Assembly (NCBI GenBank): GCA_026193355.1
Contig: JAPHTL010000075.1
Coordinates: 1-38,802 of the forward strand
DNA length: 38,802 nucleotides
From: Rhodospirillales bacterium
Lineage (GTDB): Bacteria > Pseudomonadota > Alphaproteobacteria > Rhodospirillales > JAPHTL01
Direction: 5' to 3'
In this document: positions 18,351 to 26,455 of the stretch, piece after piece
Numbering within the stretch: position 1 is the first letter of the stretch
Layout of the letters: each line of letters starts with the position of its first letter
Notes under the pieces: generated by a model
Database searches by the model: none
What the model was told of the DNA's origin: nothing
What the model saw: only the letters and a program-made list of their open reading frames with translations
Made by a program: the position numbers and the translations under genes

Positions 18351-19220
18351 TTGGAAATCATCCAGCTTCTGGTTAGCGGTATCGCCCAGGGCTGCGTCTA
18401 TGGCCTGATCGCTCTCGGTTTTGTCCTTATCTACAAGGCCACGGAAATCGTGAACTTCGCGCAAGGCGACCTGATGATGATGGGCGCCTTCGTTGCCGTA
18501 ACGCTGATCGGCGGATTCGGGTTGCCCTACTGGCTGGGATTCCTTGGCGCCATCGCGCTGATGGCCGTTTTCGGTTATCTCCTAGATGTGATCGCGCTAC
18601 GTCCGGTCATCGGCCAACCCCAGTTCGCCATCATCATTCTGACCATCAGCCTTGGGTTCGTTCTGCGCTCCGTCGCAGGCGGCGTTTGGGGCGCCGAGCC
18701 ACTGACATTCCAGACTCCTTTCTCGGGCAAGGTGATCGAGGCTGGCGGTGTGATTCTGGCGCAGGACAATCTGGCGATCATTGTCGGCACACTGGTCCTG
18801 TGCGTCGTTCTCTTCTTCTTCTTCAAGCACACGCGTCTCGGCGTGGCGATGCAGGCGGCCTCCCAGAACCAGCTGGCCGCCTACTACATGGGCATCCCCG
18901 TGAAGGTCGTCTTTTCACTGATCTGGGCAATCAGCGCAGGCGTCGCAGCTGCGGCGGGCCTGTTGCTCGCGCCGACCTCGATGGTCGATACCATGATGGG
19001 CTTCATGGGCATCAAGGCGTTTGCCGCGGCGGTCATCGGCGGGTTCGGAAGCCTGCCCGGCGCGTTGCTCGGCGGCCTGATCATCGGCATCAGCGAACAG
19101 TTCGCGGGCGTCTATCTGCCCGCCGGTTTCAAGGAAACGGTCGCTTACCTGATCATGCTTGGGGTTCTGACGATTCGTCCGCAGGGTCTGTTCGCCCAGA
19201 TCCAGCGCAAGAAGGTATAG
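18351..19220 (+). CDS. livH: Liv-type ABC transporter permease LivH
   Basis: A 289-residue inner-membrane permease of the branched-chain amino acid (HAAT) ABC family. The family start MEIIQLLVSGIAQGCVYGL and the segment YKATEIVNFAQGDLMMMGAF are present. The later segment AFAAAVIGGFGSLPGALLGG is the loop that contacts the ATPases. About eight hydrophobic segments are visible. The start is TTG 18351, with AGGGGGAGAA about five bases upstream; no ATG fits. It is first in an ordered set, livH-livM-livG-livF-ligase-binding protein. The transported substrate may not be an amino acid, because the next genes encode an acyl-CoA ligase and a beta-oxidation set. Confidence 0.95.
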   Translation: MEIIQLLVSGIAQGCVYGLIALGFVLIYKATEIVNFAQGDLMMMGAFVAVTLIGGFGLPYWLGFLGAIALMAVFGYLLDVIALRPVIGQPQFAIIILTISLGFVLRSVAGGVWGAEPLTFQTPFSGKVIEAGGVILAQDNLAIIVGTLVLCVVLFFFFKHTRLGVAMQAASQNQLAAYYMGIPVKVVFSLIWAISAGVAAAAGLLLAPTSMVDTMMGFMGIKAFAAAVIGGFGSLPGALLGGLIIGISEQFAGVYLPAGFKETVAYLIMLGVLTIRPQGLFAQIQRKKV

Positions 19221-19233
19221 GAGAGGGCATCCC

Positions 19234-20310
19234 GTGCGTATTCTGTTCAAAACCGATTACGGCCAGGACCTCCGCATCTTCAAGCACAGCGGATATTATT
19301 TCTGGTACGGACTTCTTGCCGTGGCGCTGTTGACGGCGCCGTTCGTGCTCGACGATTTCTACGTTGGCGAAATGTCGATGGTGTTTATCTACGCCATCGC
19401 CGGTCTGGGTCTGATGCTTCTTGTCGGCTACACGGGGCAGGTCAGCCTCGGCCATGCGGCGTTTCTGGCCATCGGCGCCTACGTCAACGCCTGGATGATA
19501 CAGCATGGCGTTCCCTTCTTCGCCTCGCTGGCGATTGCCGGGGTTCTTTCGGCCGCAGCGGGGATCGTGATCGCCATCCCTGCATTGCGCATGACCGGTG
19601 TATACCTGGCCATCGCGACGCTGGCGTTTTCGATCATCGTCGAACAGTTGATCGTGCATTGGGAAAGCGTGACCGGAGGCTTCAGGGGCTTCCCCGTCGA
19701 CCCGCCGACCGCCTTCGGCCAGCAGCTCTCGGACCCCTGGCAATTCTACCTTCTGTGCCTCGGTGTCCTGGTCATTGTTCTTCTGGGCTGTGTGAATCTG
19801 CTACGCTCACCCACCGGTCGGGCGATGATGGCGATACGCGATTCGGAAGTATCGGCCCAGAGCATGGGCGTCAATATCGCCAGATACAAGACGATCGCCT
19901 TCGCCCTGAGCGCGGGCATCACCGGTATCGCCGGTGCGCTATTCGGACACAAGCTCAGCTATCTGGCGCCTGACGCCTTCAACATGATCATCTCGGTCCA
20001 GCTTCTTTTGATGGTGGTTGTCGGAGGATTGGGTTCGCTTCATGGGGCCATCTACGGCGCGATCTTCATCGGTCTTTTGCCGCAGGGCCTGGCCATGCTC
20101 CGCGATACGTTGCCATCGGCCATCGGTCAGATGCCGGGCCTGGAGCCTGGGGTCTTCGGCCTTATCCTGGTTCTGTTCATCATCTTCGAGCCCTACGGAC
20201 TTTATGGACGTTGGCGCAAGGTCAAACTGTTCTTCAGCGTCTTCCCGCTTTACCGGAAGTCGATGTTCAAGCGCCAGAAGGCCTATCTGAAAACCGAGCG
20301 GATGCGATGA
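19234..20310 (+). CDS. livM: Liv-type ABC transporter permease LivM
   Basis: A 358-residue permease partner of LivH. After an N-terminal soluble stretch with KTDYGQDLRIFKHSGYYFWY it has the LivM core YAIAGLGLMLLVGYTGQVSL and GHAAFLAIGAY. The cytoplasmic loop AIRDSEVSAQSMGVNIARYK is the expected contact with the ATP-binding subunits. The C-terminal tail is long and basic (KSMFKRQKAYLKTERMR), as in LivM proteins of catabolic clusters. It starts at GTG 19234, with GGAGAGG six bases upstream, 13 bases after livH. About ten membrane segments are visible. The order and spacing show one transcription unit. Confidence 0.94.
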   Translation: MRILFKTDYGQDLRIFKHSGYYFWYGLLAVALLTAPFVLDDFYVGEMSMVFIYAIAGLGLMLLVGYTGQVSLGHAAFLAIGAYVNAWMIQHGVPFFASLAIAGVLSAAAGIVIAIPALRMTGVYLAIATLAFSIIVEQLIVHWESVTGGFRGFPVDPPTAFGQQLSDPWQFYLLCLGVLVIVLLGCVNLLRSPTGRAMMAIRDSEVSAQSMGVNIARYKTIAFALSAGITGIAGALFGHKLSYLAPDAFNMIISVQLLLMVVVGGLGSLHGAIYGAIFIGLLPQGLAMLRDTLPSAIGQMPGLEPGVFGLILVLFIIFEPYGLYGRWRKVKLFFSVFPLYRKSMFKRQKAYLKTERMR

Positions 20311-20323
20311 GGGGGGCGCGGCG

Positions 20324-21112
20324 ATGACTGACACGACCACCTCCCCGATTTTCGCGGCAAGGGATCTGGCCATCCATTTCGGTGGCATTCATGCCGTGGA
20401 TGGTGTGACCTTCGACGTCAATACGGGCGAGGTCTATACCATCGTTGGACCCAACGGCGCGGGGAAGACCACCATCTTCAACCTGATCAGCCGCATCTAC
20501 GATCCTACCGGCGGGAAACTCTATTTCGAAGGAAGCGATATCACGTCGGTTCCCCCCGACAGGGTGGCCGGCCTGGGCATCGCGCGGACTTTCCAGAATA
20601 TCGAACTGTTCGAGCATGCGACCGTTTTGCAGAATCTTCTGGTCGGGCGGCACACCCATCGCCGGTCAAACCTGCTGAGCGATATCCTGTTCCTGCCCTC
20701 CGTCCGCCGGGCCGAGCATGAGGAGCGCAAAAAGGTCGAAGAGGTGATCGACTTTCTCGACCTTCAGCATTATCGCGACCAGATGATCGCCAACCTTCCC
20801 TACGGTGCGCGAAAGGTCGTCGAACTGGCCCGGGCGCTGTGCACAGAGCCAAAATTGCTGCTTCTCGACGAACCGGCCTCGGGCCTCAACGTCGAGGAAA
20901 CCGAGGACATGGCCTTCTGGATCGAGGACATCAAGAAGGACCTTGGGGTCACCGTCATCATGGTGGAACATGACATGAGCCTCGTCTCGCAGGTGTCCGA
21001 TCGGGTGCTGGCCATCAACAATGGCCGCATGCTGGCGGAAGGAACGCCGTCCGAGGTGCAGAACAACGCCGAAGTCATCAAGGCGTATCTGGGGGATGAC
21101 GCCGATGTCTGA
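20324..21112 (+). CDS. livG: Liv-type ABC transporter ATP-binding protein LivG
   Basis: A 262-residue ABC ATPase. Walker A GPNGAGKTT is at residues 42-50. The family-specific signature reads NLPYGARKVVELARAL, a normal LivG variant of LSGGQ. Walker B is LLLLDEPASGLN and the switch histidine lies in VEHDMS. The binding site for the permease is expected around FQNIELFEHATVLQNLLVG. ATG 20324 is preceded by GAGGGGGG. Its stop overlaps the livF ATG by eight bases, so the two ATPases are probably made in equal amounts. Confidence 0.95.
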   Translation: MTDTTTSPIFAARDLAIHFGGIHAVDGVTFDVNTGEVYTIVGPNGAGKTTIFNLISRIYDPTGGKLYFEGSDITSVPPDRVAGLGIARTFQNIELFEHATVLQNLLVGRHTHRRSNLLSDILFLPSVRRAEHEERKKVEEVIDFLDLQHYRDQMIANLPYGARKVVELARALCTEPKLLLLDEPASGLNVEETEDMAFWIEDIKKDLGVTVIMVEHDMSLVSQVSDRVLAINNGRMLAEGTPSEVQNNAEVIKAYLGDDADV

Positions 21113-21878
21113 GCCGCTGCTGAGAGTTCGCAATATCGAAACCTATTATGGCCCGATCATGGCTATCCGCGGGGTAACGCTCGATGTTCCCGAAGGGAAG
21201 ATCGTTACAATCCTCGGCGGTAACGGCGCAGGTAAGACGACGATCCTGAAAACCATCTGCGGCGCCATGGATCCGCAAAAGGGAACTGTGGTTTTCGAAG
21301 GCGAGGAAATCCAGAAACGCGACCCCGACTGGGTGGCGCGTCGCGGCATAGCCCACGTGCCCGAAGGGCGTGAGGTCTTCCCCTTCCTGTCCGTTCTCGA
21401 AAACTTGGAAATGGGGGCTTATACCCGCAAGGACAGGGCAGCGGTGCGGCAGGACATCGAGGTCGTCTACGGCTATTTTCCCGTTCTCAAGGAAAGGTCG
21501 GATCAGCAAGCGGGATATCTTTCCGGCGGACAGCAGCAGATGCTGGCGATCGGCCGCGCGCTCATGGCCCGGCCCAGACTGATGCTTCTCGACGAACCTT
21601 CGCTTGGCCTTTCGCCGATTCTGGTCAAGGAAATCTTCGATATCGTGAAGCGCCTGAACCGCGAACAGGGCGTGACCATGCTGCTGGTCGAGCAGAACGC
21701 CAACATGGCGCTTCTCACCGGTGATCATGGCTATGTCCTCGAGGTGGGCCGGATTGTCATGGAAGACACCTGTGCGAACCTGATGCAAAGCGACGACGTC
21801 CGCGAATTCTATCTGGGCATGAAGGAACAGGGCGTTCGCGGAAAGCGTCGCTGGAAACGAAAAAAGACGTGGCGGTAG
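21105..21878 (+). CDS. livF: Liv-type ABC transporter ATP-binding protein LivF
   Basis: A 257-residue ABC ATPase that pairs with LivG. Walker A GGNGAGKTT is at residues 38-46. The signature is YLSGGQQQMLAIGRAL, Walker B is LMLLDEPSLGLSP, and the switch histidine position is LVEQNA (a glutamine, as usual in LivF). The C-terminal end is unusually basic (GVRGKRRWKRKKTWR), a tail I associate with LivF proteins next to acyl-CoA ligase genes. ATG 21105 gives the family start MSEPLLRVRNIE; ATG 21096 is possible. It precedes the acyl-CoA ligase by nine bases. Confidence 0.94.
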   Translation: MSEPLLRVRNIETYYGPIMAIRGVTLDVPEGKIVTILGGNGAGKTTILKTICGAMDPQKGTVVFEGEEIQKRDPDWVARRGIAHVPEGREVFPFLSVLENLEMGAYTRKDRAAVRQDIEVVYGYFPVLKERSDQQAGYLSGGQQQMLAIGRALMARPRLMLLDEPSLGLSPILVKEIFDIVKRLNREQGVTMLLVEQNANMALLTGDHGYVLEVGRIVMEDTCANLMQSDDVREFYLGMKEQGVRGKRRWKRKKTWR

Positions 21879-21887
21879 TTTTGGTCG

Positions 21888-23750
21888 ATGAATGTGGACG
21901 GTAGGGATATGACCGAGGGCTTTGGCGATATTTATCATGTGGAGGGGTGCGATACCCTGCCCAAGCTGTTCCGTCATCGTGTTGCGCAGTACGATGGCAA
22001 GGTCGCCCTGCGTGAAAAGGATTTCGGTATCTGGCAGGAAATCAGCTGGGCGGAATATGGCAGGCGCGCCCGGCAGGTCGGTCTTGGCCTGATCTCGCTC
22101 GGCCTGCAACGGGGGGACGTCTGTTCCATCCTCAGCGACAACAACAAGGAATGGCTCTTCACCGATCTGGGCGTACAGGGTGCGGGGGGCGTCGCCAGCG
22201 GCGTCTATACGACCGATTCGGCGAAGCAGCTTGCCTATCTGTGCAACGACTCCAGAAGTAAGTTCCTGTTCGTCGAGAACGAGGAGCAACTCGACAAGTT
22301 CCTCACCAAACGCGACGAAATGCCGGACCTGGTCAAGGTCTTCATCTACGACCTTGAAGGCCTGCGTGACTTCGAAGATCCCATGGTGATGTCGATCGAC
22401 GACCTTTACGATCTGGGCGACGCCTATGGACGCGCGCACCCGGAGGTATGGGATTCCAGCATTGATCAGGGTCGCCCCGATGACATGGCGATTCTGATCT
22501 ATACATCGGGCACAACCGGTCCGCCCAAGGGCGCGATGATCAGCCACCGCAACTGTATTGCGCAGGTCAATCTGACGAATACGACCCTGCCTTCAGTTTC
22601 GAATGACGAGCAGTTGTCATTCCTGCCGCTATGCCACATCGCCGAGCGGTCGTTTTCCGTTCTCTGGCCGCTGCGGACGGGCGCGACAATCAATTTCGCG
22701 GAAAGCCCGGAGACCGTTCCCGAAAACATCCGCGAGGTTTCCCCGACCATCTTCTTCGCGGTGCCCAGGGTTTGGGAAAAGTTCTATTCGGGCATCACCA
22801 TTCAGATGAAGGACGCCACCCGCGTCGGGCAGCTTGCGTACGCCGGGGCGCTTGCCGTTGGCAGGCGGGCTGTCGAATACAAGCTGCGAGGCGGAACGCC
22901 GCCGGTGTGGCTGAACGCGCTGTGGTGGCTGGTGGACAAGACGGTTTTCATCAACATCAAACGGATGATGGGGTTGGACCGGGTGCGTTACGTGGTGACC
23001 GGGGCTGCGCCCATTTCCCCCGACCTGATCCGCTGGTACCTGTCGCTTCGGATAAACATGTTCGAGCTTTACGGCCAGACGGAAACGACCGGCGTTGTCG
23101 CCACCAACCATTTCGGGGCGCAGAAGGTGGGAACGGTTGGCAAGGAACTGGAGGGGACCGAGGTGCGCATTTCGCCAGAGGGCGAGGTGATGACCCGTGG
23201 CCCTCTGGTCTTTATGGGCTACCTGAACCAGCCGGAAAAGACTGCCGAAACCATTGACCCGGACGGGTGGCTGCATACCGGAGACGTGGGCGAAATAGAC
23301 GACGAGGGTTTTCTGCGCATCACGGATCGCATGAAGGACATCATCATCACCGCGGGCGGCAAGAACATCACGCCCAGCGAAATCGAAAACCAGATGAAGT
23401 TTTCGCCCTACATCAATGATGCCGTTGTCATCGGCGACAAGCGCAAGTTCCTCACCGCGCTGGTGATGATCGACCACGATAACGTGATCAAGTTCGCCCA
23501 GGACAACGATGTGCCATTCACCAACTACGCCAGCCTGTGCCGGGCCAAGGAGGTGCAGGACCTGATCTGGGCCGAGATCGAGAAGGTCAACGCCAACTTC
23601 GCCCGCGTTGAGACGATCAAGAAGTTCAGGCTGATCGAACAGCTTCTGACGGCGGAAGATGACGAGCTTACCCCGACCATGAAGCTGAAGCGGAAGTACG
23701 TGAACGAAAAATACAAGGACATGATCGACGGCATGTACGCCGGGGGGTAG
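21888..23750 (+). CDS. Long-chain-type acyl-CoA ligase in the liv operon
   Basis: A 620-residue AMP-forming acyl-CoA synthetase. The phosphate-binding motif IYTSGTTGPPKGAM is at about 204-217. The helix-turn motifs FELYGQTETTGVV and DGWLHTGDVGEIDDEGFLRI are present, followed by KDIIITAGGKNITPSEIE. The C-terminal core contains the lysine region LTPTMKLKRKYVNEK. It should activate a carboxylic acid with ATP and CoA. Its position between livF and the binding protein implies that the imported compound is a carboxylic acid. Chain length and substrate are not readable. Start ATG 21888 lacks a clear Shine-Dalgarno; ATG 21909 with GGTAGGG is an alternative that would shorten it by seven residues. Confidence 0.94.
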   Translation: MNVDGRDMTEGFGDIYHVEGCDTLPKLFRHRVAQYDGKVALREKDFGIWQEISWAEYGRRARQVGLGLISLGLQRGDVCSILSDNNKEWLFTDLGVQGAGGVASGVYTTDSAKQLAYLCNDSRSKFLFVENEEQLDKFLTKRDEMPDLVKVFIYDLEGLRDFEDPMVMSIDDLYDLGDAYGRAHPEVWDSSIDQGRPDDMAILIYTSGTTGPPKGAMISHRNCIAQVNLTNTTLPSVSNDEQLSFLPLCHIAERSFSVLWPLRTGATINFAESPETVPENIREVSPTIFFAVPRVWEKFYSGITIQMKDATRVGQLAYAGALAVGRRAVEYKLRGGTPPVWLNALWWLVDKTVFINIKRMMGLDRVRYVVTGAAPISPDLIRWYLSLRINMFELYGQTETTGVVATNHFGAQKVGTVGKELEGTEVRISPEGEVMTRGPLVFMGYLNQPEKTAETIDPDGWLHTGDVGEIDDEGFLRITDRMKDIIITAGGKNITPSEIENQMKFSPYINDAVVIGDKRKFLTALVMIDHDNVIKFAQDNDVPFTNYASLCRAKEVQDLIWAEIEKVNANFARVETIKKFRLIEQLLTAEDDELTPTMKLKRKYVNEKYKDMIDGMYAGG

Positions 23751-23841
23751 GCCCCATGTTCAACCAGCCGTAAAGGCAGTATGGCCCTGGTGGGCCGGAA
23801 TGTGTAAAGTCGCAATCACAAACAAGACAGGGAGTAACCAG

Positions 23842-25017
23842 ATGAAACACCTTAAATTCGTAGGAATGCTGCTTGGCGGCGTCGCCGCAGCTGGTCTTGC
23901 CGGGGCTGCCCACGCATCCCCGCAGGGCGTTTCCAAGGATGAGATCGTCTTCGGCATCAACACCGCGCTCAGCGGTCCGGCCAGCCCCTGGGGCGTCGGT
24001 TCCGTTGAAGGCATTCGCATGCGCTTTGATGAAATCAACGAAGCGGGCGGTATCCACGGCCGGAAGTTGAAGCTGATCGCCGAAGATCACCAGTATCAGG
24101 TTCCCAAGGCGGTGCAGGCAGCCAACAAGCTGATCAACCGCGACAAGATTTTCGCCATGGTCGGCGCACTGGGCACCCCCATGAACAACGCGGTCATGCC
24201 GAAGCTGTTCGAGAAGAACCTGCCGAACCTGTTCCCGTACACCGCCGCCCGTTCGATGGTCGAGCCGCAGCATCCGCTGAAGTTCCTGGCGCTGTCGACC
24301 TATTACGATCAGAACCGGATCGGGACCAAGTACGCGGTCGAAACCCTTGGCAAGAAGGCCATCTGCCGGATGACGCAGGATTCCGACTTCGGTCAGGAAA
24401 CCGTCGACGCTACGGATGCGCAGCTCAAGGCCATGGGCATGACGCTGGTTGCGGAAACCAAGCACCGTCCAGATGAAACCGATTTCGTCGCGTCGATCGC
24501 CAAGCTGCGTGGCGCGGGTTGTGATGCGGTCATCATGGGAACCATCCTCAAGGACACCATCATCATCAACGCCACGGCGAAGAAGATGGGCTGGAACGTT
24601 CCGTTCATCGGGAATATCGCGTCCTACGATCAGATCATCGCCGCGCAGAAGGGCGGAATCACCGAAGGCTATTACGCGGTGACGACCTTCAACATCGCCT
24701 ATGAGGATCAGGTCACAGATACGGCCAAGGTCTGGTTCCACCGCTACAAGGACAAATACGGCAAGGCGCCGGGCTCCGCGGCCCAGAACGGCTATATCAC
24801 CGGTGATCTTGTCGCCATCGCCCTGCAAAGGGCCGGACGCGACATCACCATGGAGAAGTTCCTCGACGGCATCACCAGCATCGAAGCCTACAGCGACATC
24901 TTCAATGGTCCGGTTCGCAGCTTTGGCCCTGGCAAGCACAAGGCGCTGGAGAAATCCGTCGTCGCCCAGATCCAGAACGGTCGCTGGGTTCCCTTGACCG
25001 GGGCTGTTCAGTACTGA
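23842..25017 (+). CDS. Periplasmic substrate-binding protein of the Liv-type transporter
   Basis: A 391-residue type I periplasmic binding protein. A signal peptide (residues 1 to about 25, ending GAAHA) is followed by the family start VSKDEIVFGINTALSGPAS and GIRMRFDEINEAGGIHGRKL. It delivers the ligand to LivHM. ATG 23842 has ACAGGGAG about nine bases upstream and gives a complete signal peptide; the earlier ATG 23800 would add a non-signal leader. It is 91 bases after the ligase, a gap that includes a short hairpin (23783-23796). A strong terminator follows at 25046. Only one binding protein is visible for this transporter in the window. Sequence does not reveal the ligand. Confidence 0.94.
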   Translation: MKHLKFVGMLLGGVAAAGLAGAAHASPQGVSKDEIVFGINTALSGPASPWGVGSVEGIRMRFDEINEAGGIHGRKLKLIAEDHQYQVPKAVQAANKLINRDKIFAMVGALGTPMNNAVMPKLFEKNLPNLFPYTAARSMVEPQHPLKFLALSTYYDQNRIGTKYAVETLGKKAICRMTQDSDFGQETVDATDAQLKAMGMTLVAETKHRPDETDFVASIAKLRGAGCDAVIMGTILKDTIIINATAKKMGWNVPFIGNIASYDQIIAAQKGGITEGYYAVTTFNIAYEDQVTDTAKVWFHRYKDKYGKAPGSAAQNGYITGDLVAIALQRAGRDITMEKFLDGITSIEAYSDIFNGPVRSFGPGKHKALEKSVVAQIQNGRWVPLTGAVQY

Positions 25018-25045
25018 TCTGAACATGCGTGTAAACGCAAGTGGG

Positions 25046-25073
25046 AAGCCCGGCGCCTTTGCGCCGGGCTTTT
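25046..25073 (+). terminator. Rho-independent terminator after the liv operon
   Basis: An 11-base-pair perfect stem, AAGCCCGGCGC/GCGCCGGGCTT, with a 4-base loop (CTTT), ends in four Ts. It closes the livHMGF-ligase-binding protein transcript 28 bases after the last stop codon. It also separates it from the downstream beta-oxidation genes. Confidence 0.9.
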
Positions 25074-25111
25074 CCATTGTCGCTGCCCTCTTGACCCATT
25101 TGCCGGAGAGG

Positions 25112-25149
25112 TATTACGTTAACGTCAACGCGATTACCATTGCGTAATA
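25112..25149 (+). promoter_or_regulatory. Palindromic operator candidate before the racemase/beta-oxidation genes
   Basis: A perfect 10-base palindrome, ACGTTAACGT (25116-25125), is the centre of TTACGTTAACGTCAA. A wider inverted repeat, TATTACG (25112-25118) and CGTAATA (25143-25149), flanks it. An AT-rich TATAAA at 25148-25153 could be the -10. Short ACGT-type palindromes of this kind resemble sites I recall for MerR-family LiuR-type regulators of branched-chain acid degradation genes, but the comparison is from memory and no regulator gene is in the window. Confidence 0.45.
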
Positions 25150-25220
25150 TAAAAAGAATGTCGGGGCCAACCCGGACTTCGTTTGCGCCGCAAGGGCGCG
25201 CCGGAAGGGAGAAGCGGAAT

Positions 25221-26423
25221 TTGCCGACAAATCGTCCAAAGCCTCTGGATGGGATGCGTGTTCTCGACCTGACCCGTTTGCTACCGGGCGGCCTGTGCAC
25301 ACAGCATCTTGGCGACATGGGCGCGGAAGTGGTCAAGGTTGAAGATACCGGTCCCGGTGATTACGCCCGCTTCATGGGACGTGGCGGTATGACGGTTTCG
25401 CCCCTTTTTCATCTGGTTAATCGCAACAAGAAATCCATATGTCTCGACCTGTCGAAGGATGGAGGTCGCACCCTTTTCATGAAGCTGGCGGCAACCGCCG
25501 ATATCGTTGTTGAAGGTTTCCGTCCCGGTGTCGTCGACCGGCTTGGCGTTGGCTACGAGGCCGTCGCCGCCGTCAATCCGGCCATCGTCTATTGCGCGAT
25601 CAGCGGCTATGGCCAGGACGGGCCGTGGCGTGAACGGGCCGGCCACGACATCAATTACTGCGCCACTGCCGGGATAGGCGGACAGACGGGTGCAAAGGGC
25701 GGGCCGCCGACCTTGCCCAACTTCCAGATCGCCGATCTGGCGGGCGGGACGCTCAGCGCCGCCATGGGCATCCTCGCCGCACTGGTCGATCGCCTGCGCA
25801 CCGGCAAGGGCCGCTATGTGGACATATCCATGACCGATTGCGCTTTCGCTCATTCGGCTGCCCCGCTGATCACCCTGCTTTCCGAAGGGCGCGATCCGGT
25901 GCGCGGCGACGAGATGCTCTCGGGTGGCTTGCCCTGCTACGGCTACTATGAAACTTCGGACAATCGCTACATGGCGGTCGGCGCGCTGGAGCCGAAATTC
26001 TGGCAAGCCCTGTGCGATGCGCTGGACCTGGCGCACCTGAAGGACAAGGGGTGGAACAAGGGCGCGGCGGGCGACGCCGCCCGTTCCGAGGTCGCGGCCG
26101 TTTTCGCCGGGAAACCGCGGGATCACTGGGCCGGCGTTTTCGCCGCCGTCGATTGCTGCGTGACGCCGGTTCTCGATGTCGCAGAATCGCTGTCGAACGA
26201 ACAACTGATGGCGCGCGGCATGGTGGCAGAATTGAACGATCCCGATGACGGCGTGATCCGCGTGCTGGCGCAGCCGGTTAAATTTTCCGGCATGGCGGGC
26301 ACGGTGGATGAAGGCATCGCGCCGGCGCCGCGGCAGGGACAGCATACGGATGAAATCCTGACGGAGGCGGGCATGGCTCGCGACGATCTGGAAAAACTGC
26401 GCAAGGATGGGGTCATCCGGTGA
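25221..26423 (+). CDS. CaiB/BaiF family protein, alpha-methylacyl-CoA racemase-like
   Basis: A roughly 400-residue class III CoA-transferase-family protein. The N-terminal LDGMRVLDLTRLLPGG is the family start. Residues matching the catalytic pair of alpha-methylacyl-CoA racemase are present: H142 in AGHDINYCA and D172 in QIADLAGG, 30 residues apart as in the mycobacterial racemase (H126 and D156). This favours racemisation of a 2-methylacyl-CoA over CoA transfer. The preferred start is TTG 25221, with GGGAG about nine bases before it; ATG 25158 or an earlier start at 25140 would lie at or before the expected transcript start. It begins a unit that continues into acyl-CoA dehydrogenase, thiolase and a FadJ-type gene. 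A plain CoA transferase remains possible. Confidence 0.88.
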   Translation: MPTNRPKPLDGMRVLDLTRLLPGGLCTQHLGDMGAEVVKVEDTGPGDYARFMGRGGMTVSPLFHLVNRNKKSICLDLSKDGGRTLFMKLAATADIVVEGFRPGVVDRLGVGYEAVAAVNPAIVYCAISGYGQDGPWRERAGHDINYCATAGIGGQTGAKGGPPTLPNFQIADLAGGTLSAAMGILAALVDRLRTGKGRYVDISMTDCAFAHSAAPLITLLSEGRDPVRGDEMLSGGLPCYGYYETSDNRYMAVGALEPKFWQALCDALDLAHLKDKGWNKGAAGDAARSEVAAVFAGKPRDHWAGVFAAVDCCVTPVLDVAESLSNEQLMARGMVAELNDPDDGVIRVLAQPVKFSGMAGTVDEGIAPAPRQGQHTDEILTEAGMARDDLEKLRKDGVIR

Positions 26424-26455
26424 TCCCGGTGGTGTAAGGACGGAGGCGGACGAAA

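Noticed and set aside
21078..22547. Long minus-strand open frame across livF and the ligase
   Set aside because: It overlaps two intact genes on the other strand and its translation shows no domain pattern.
23783..23796. Short hairpin GGCCC-TGGT-GGGCC before the binding protein as a terminator
   Set aside because: Only five base pairs and no T-tract; at most it affects transcript stability.
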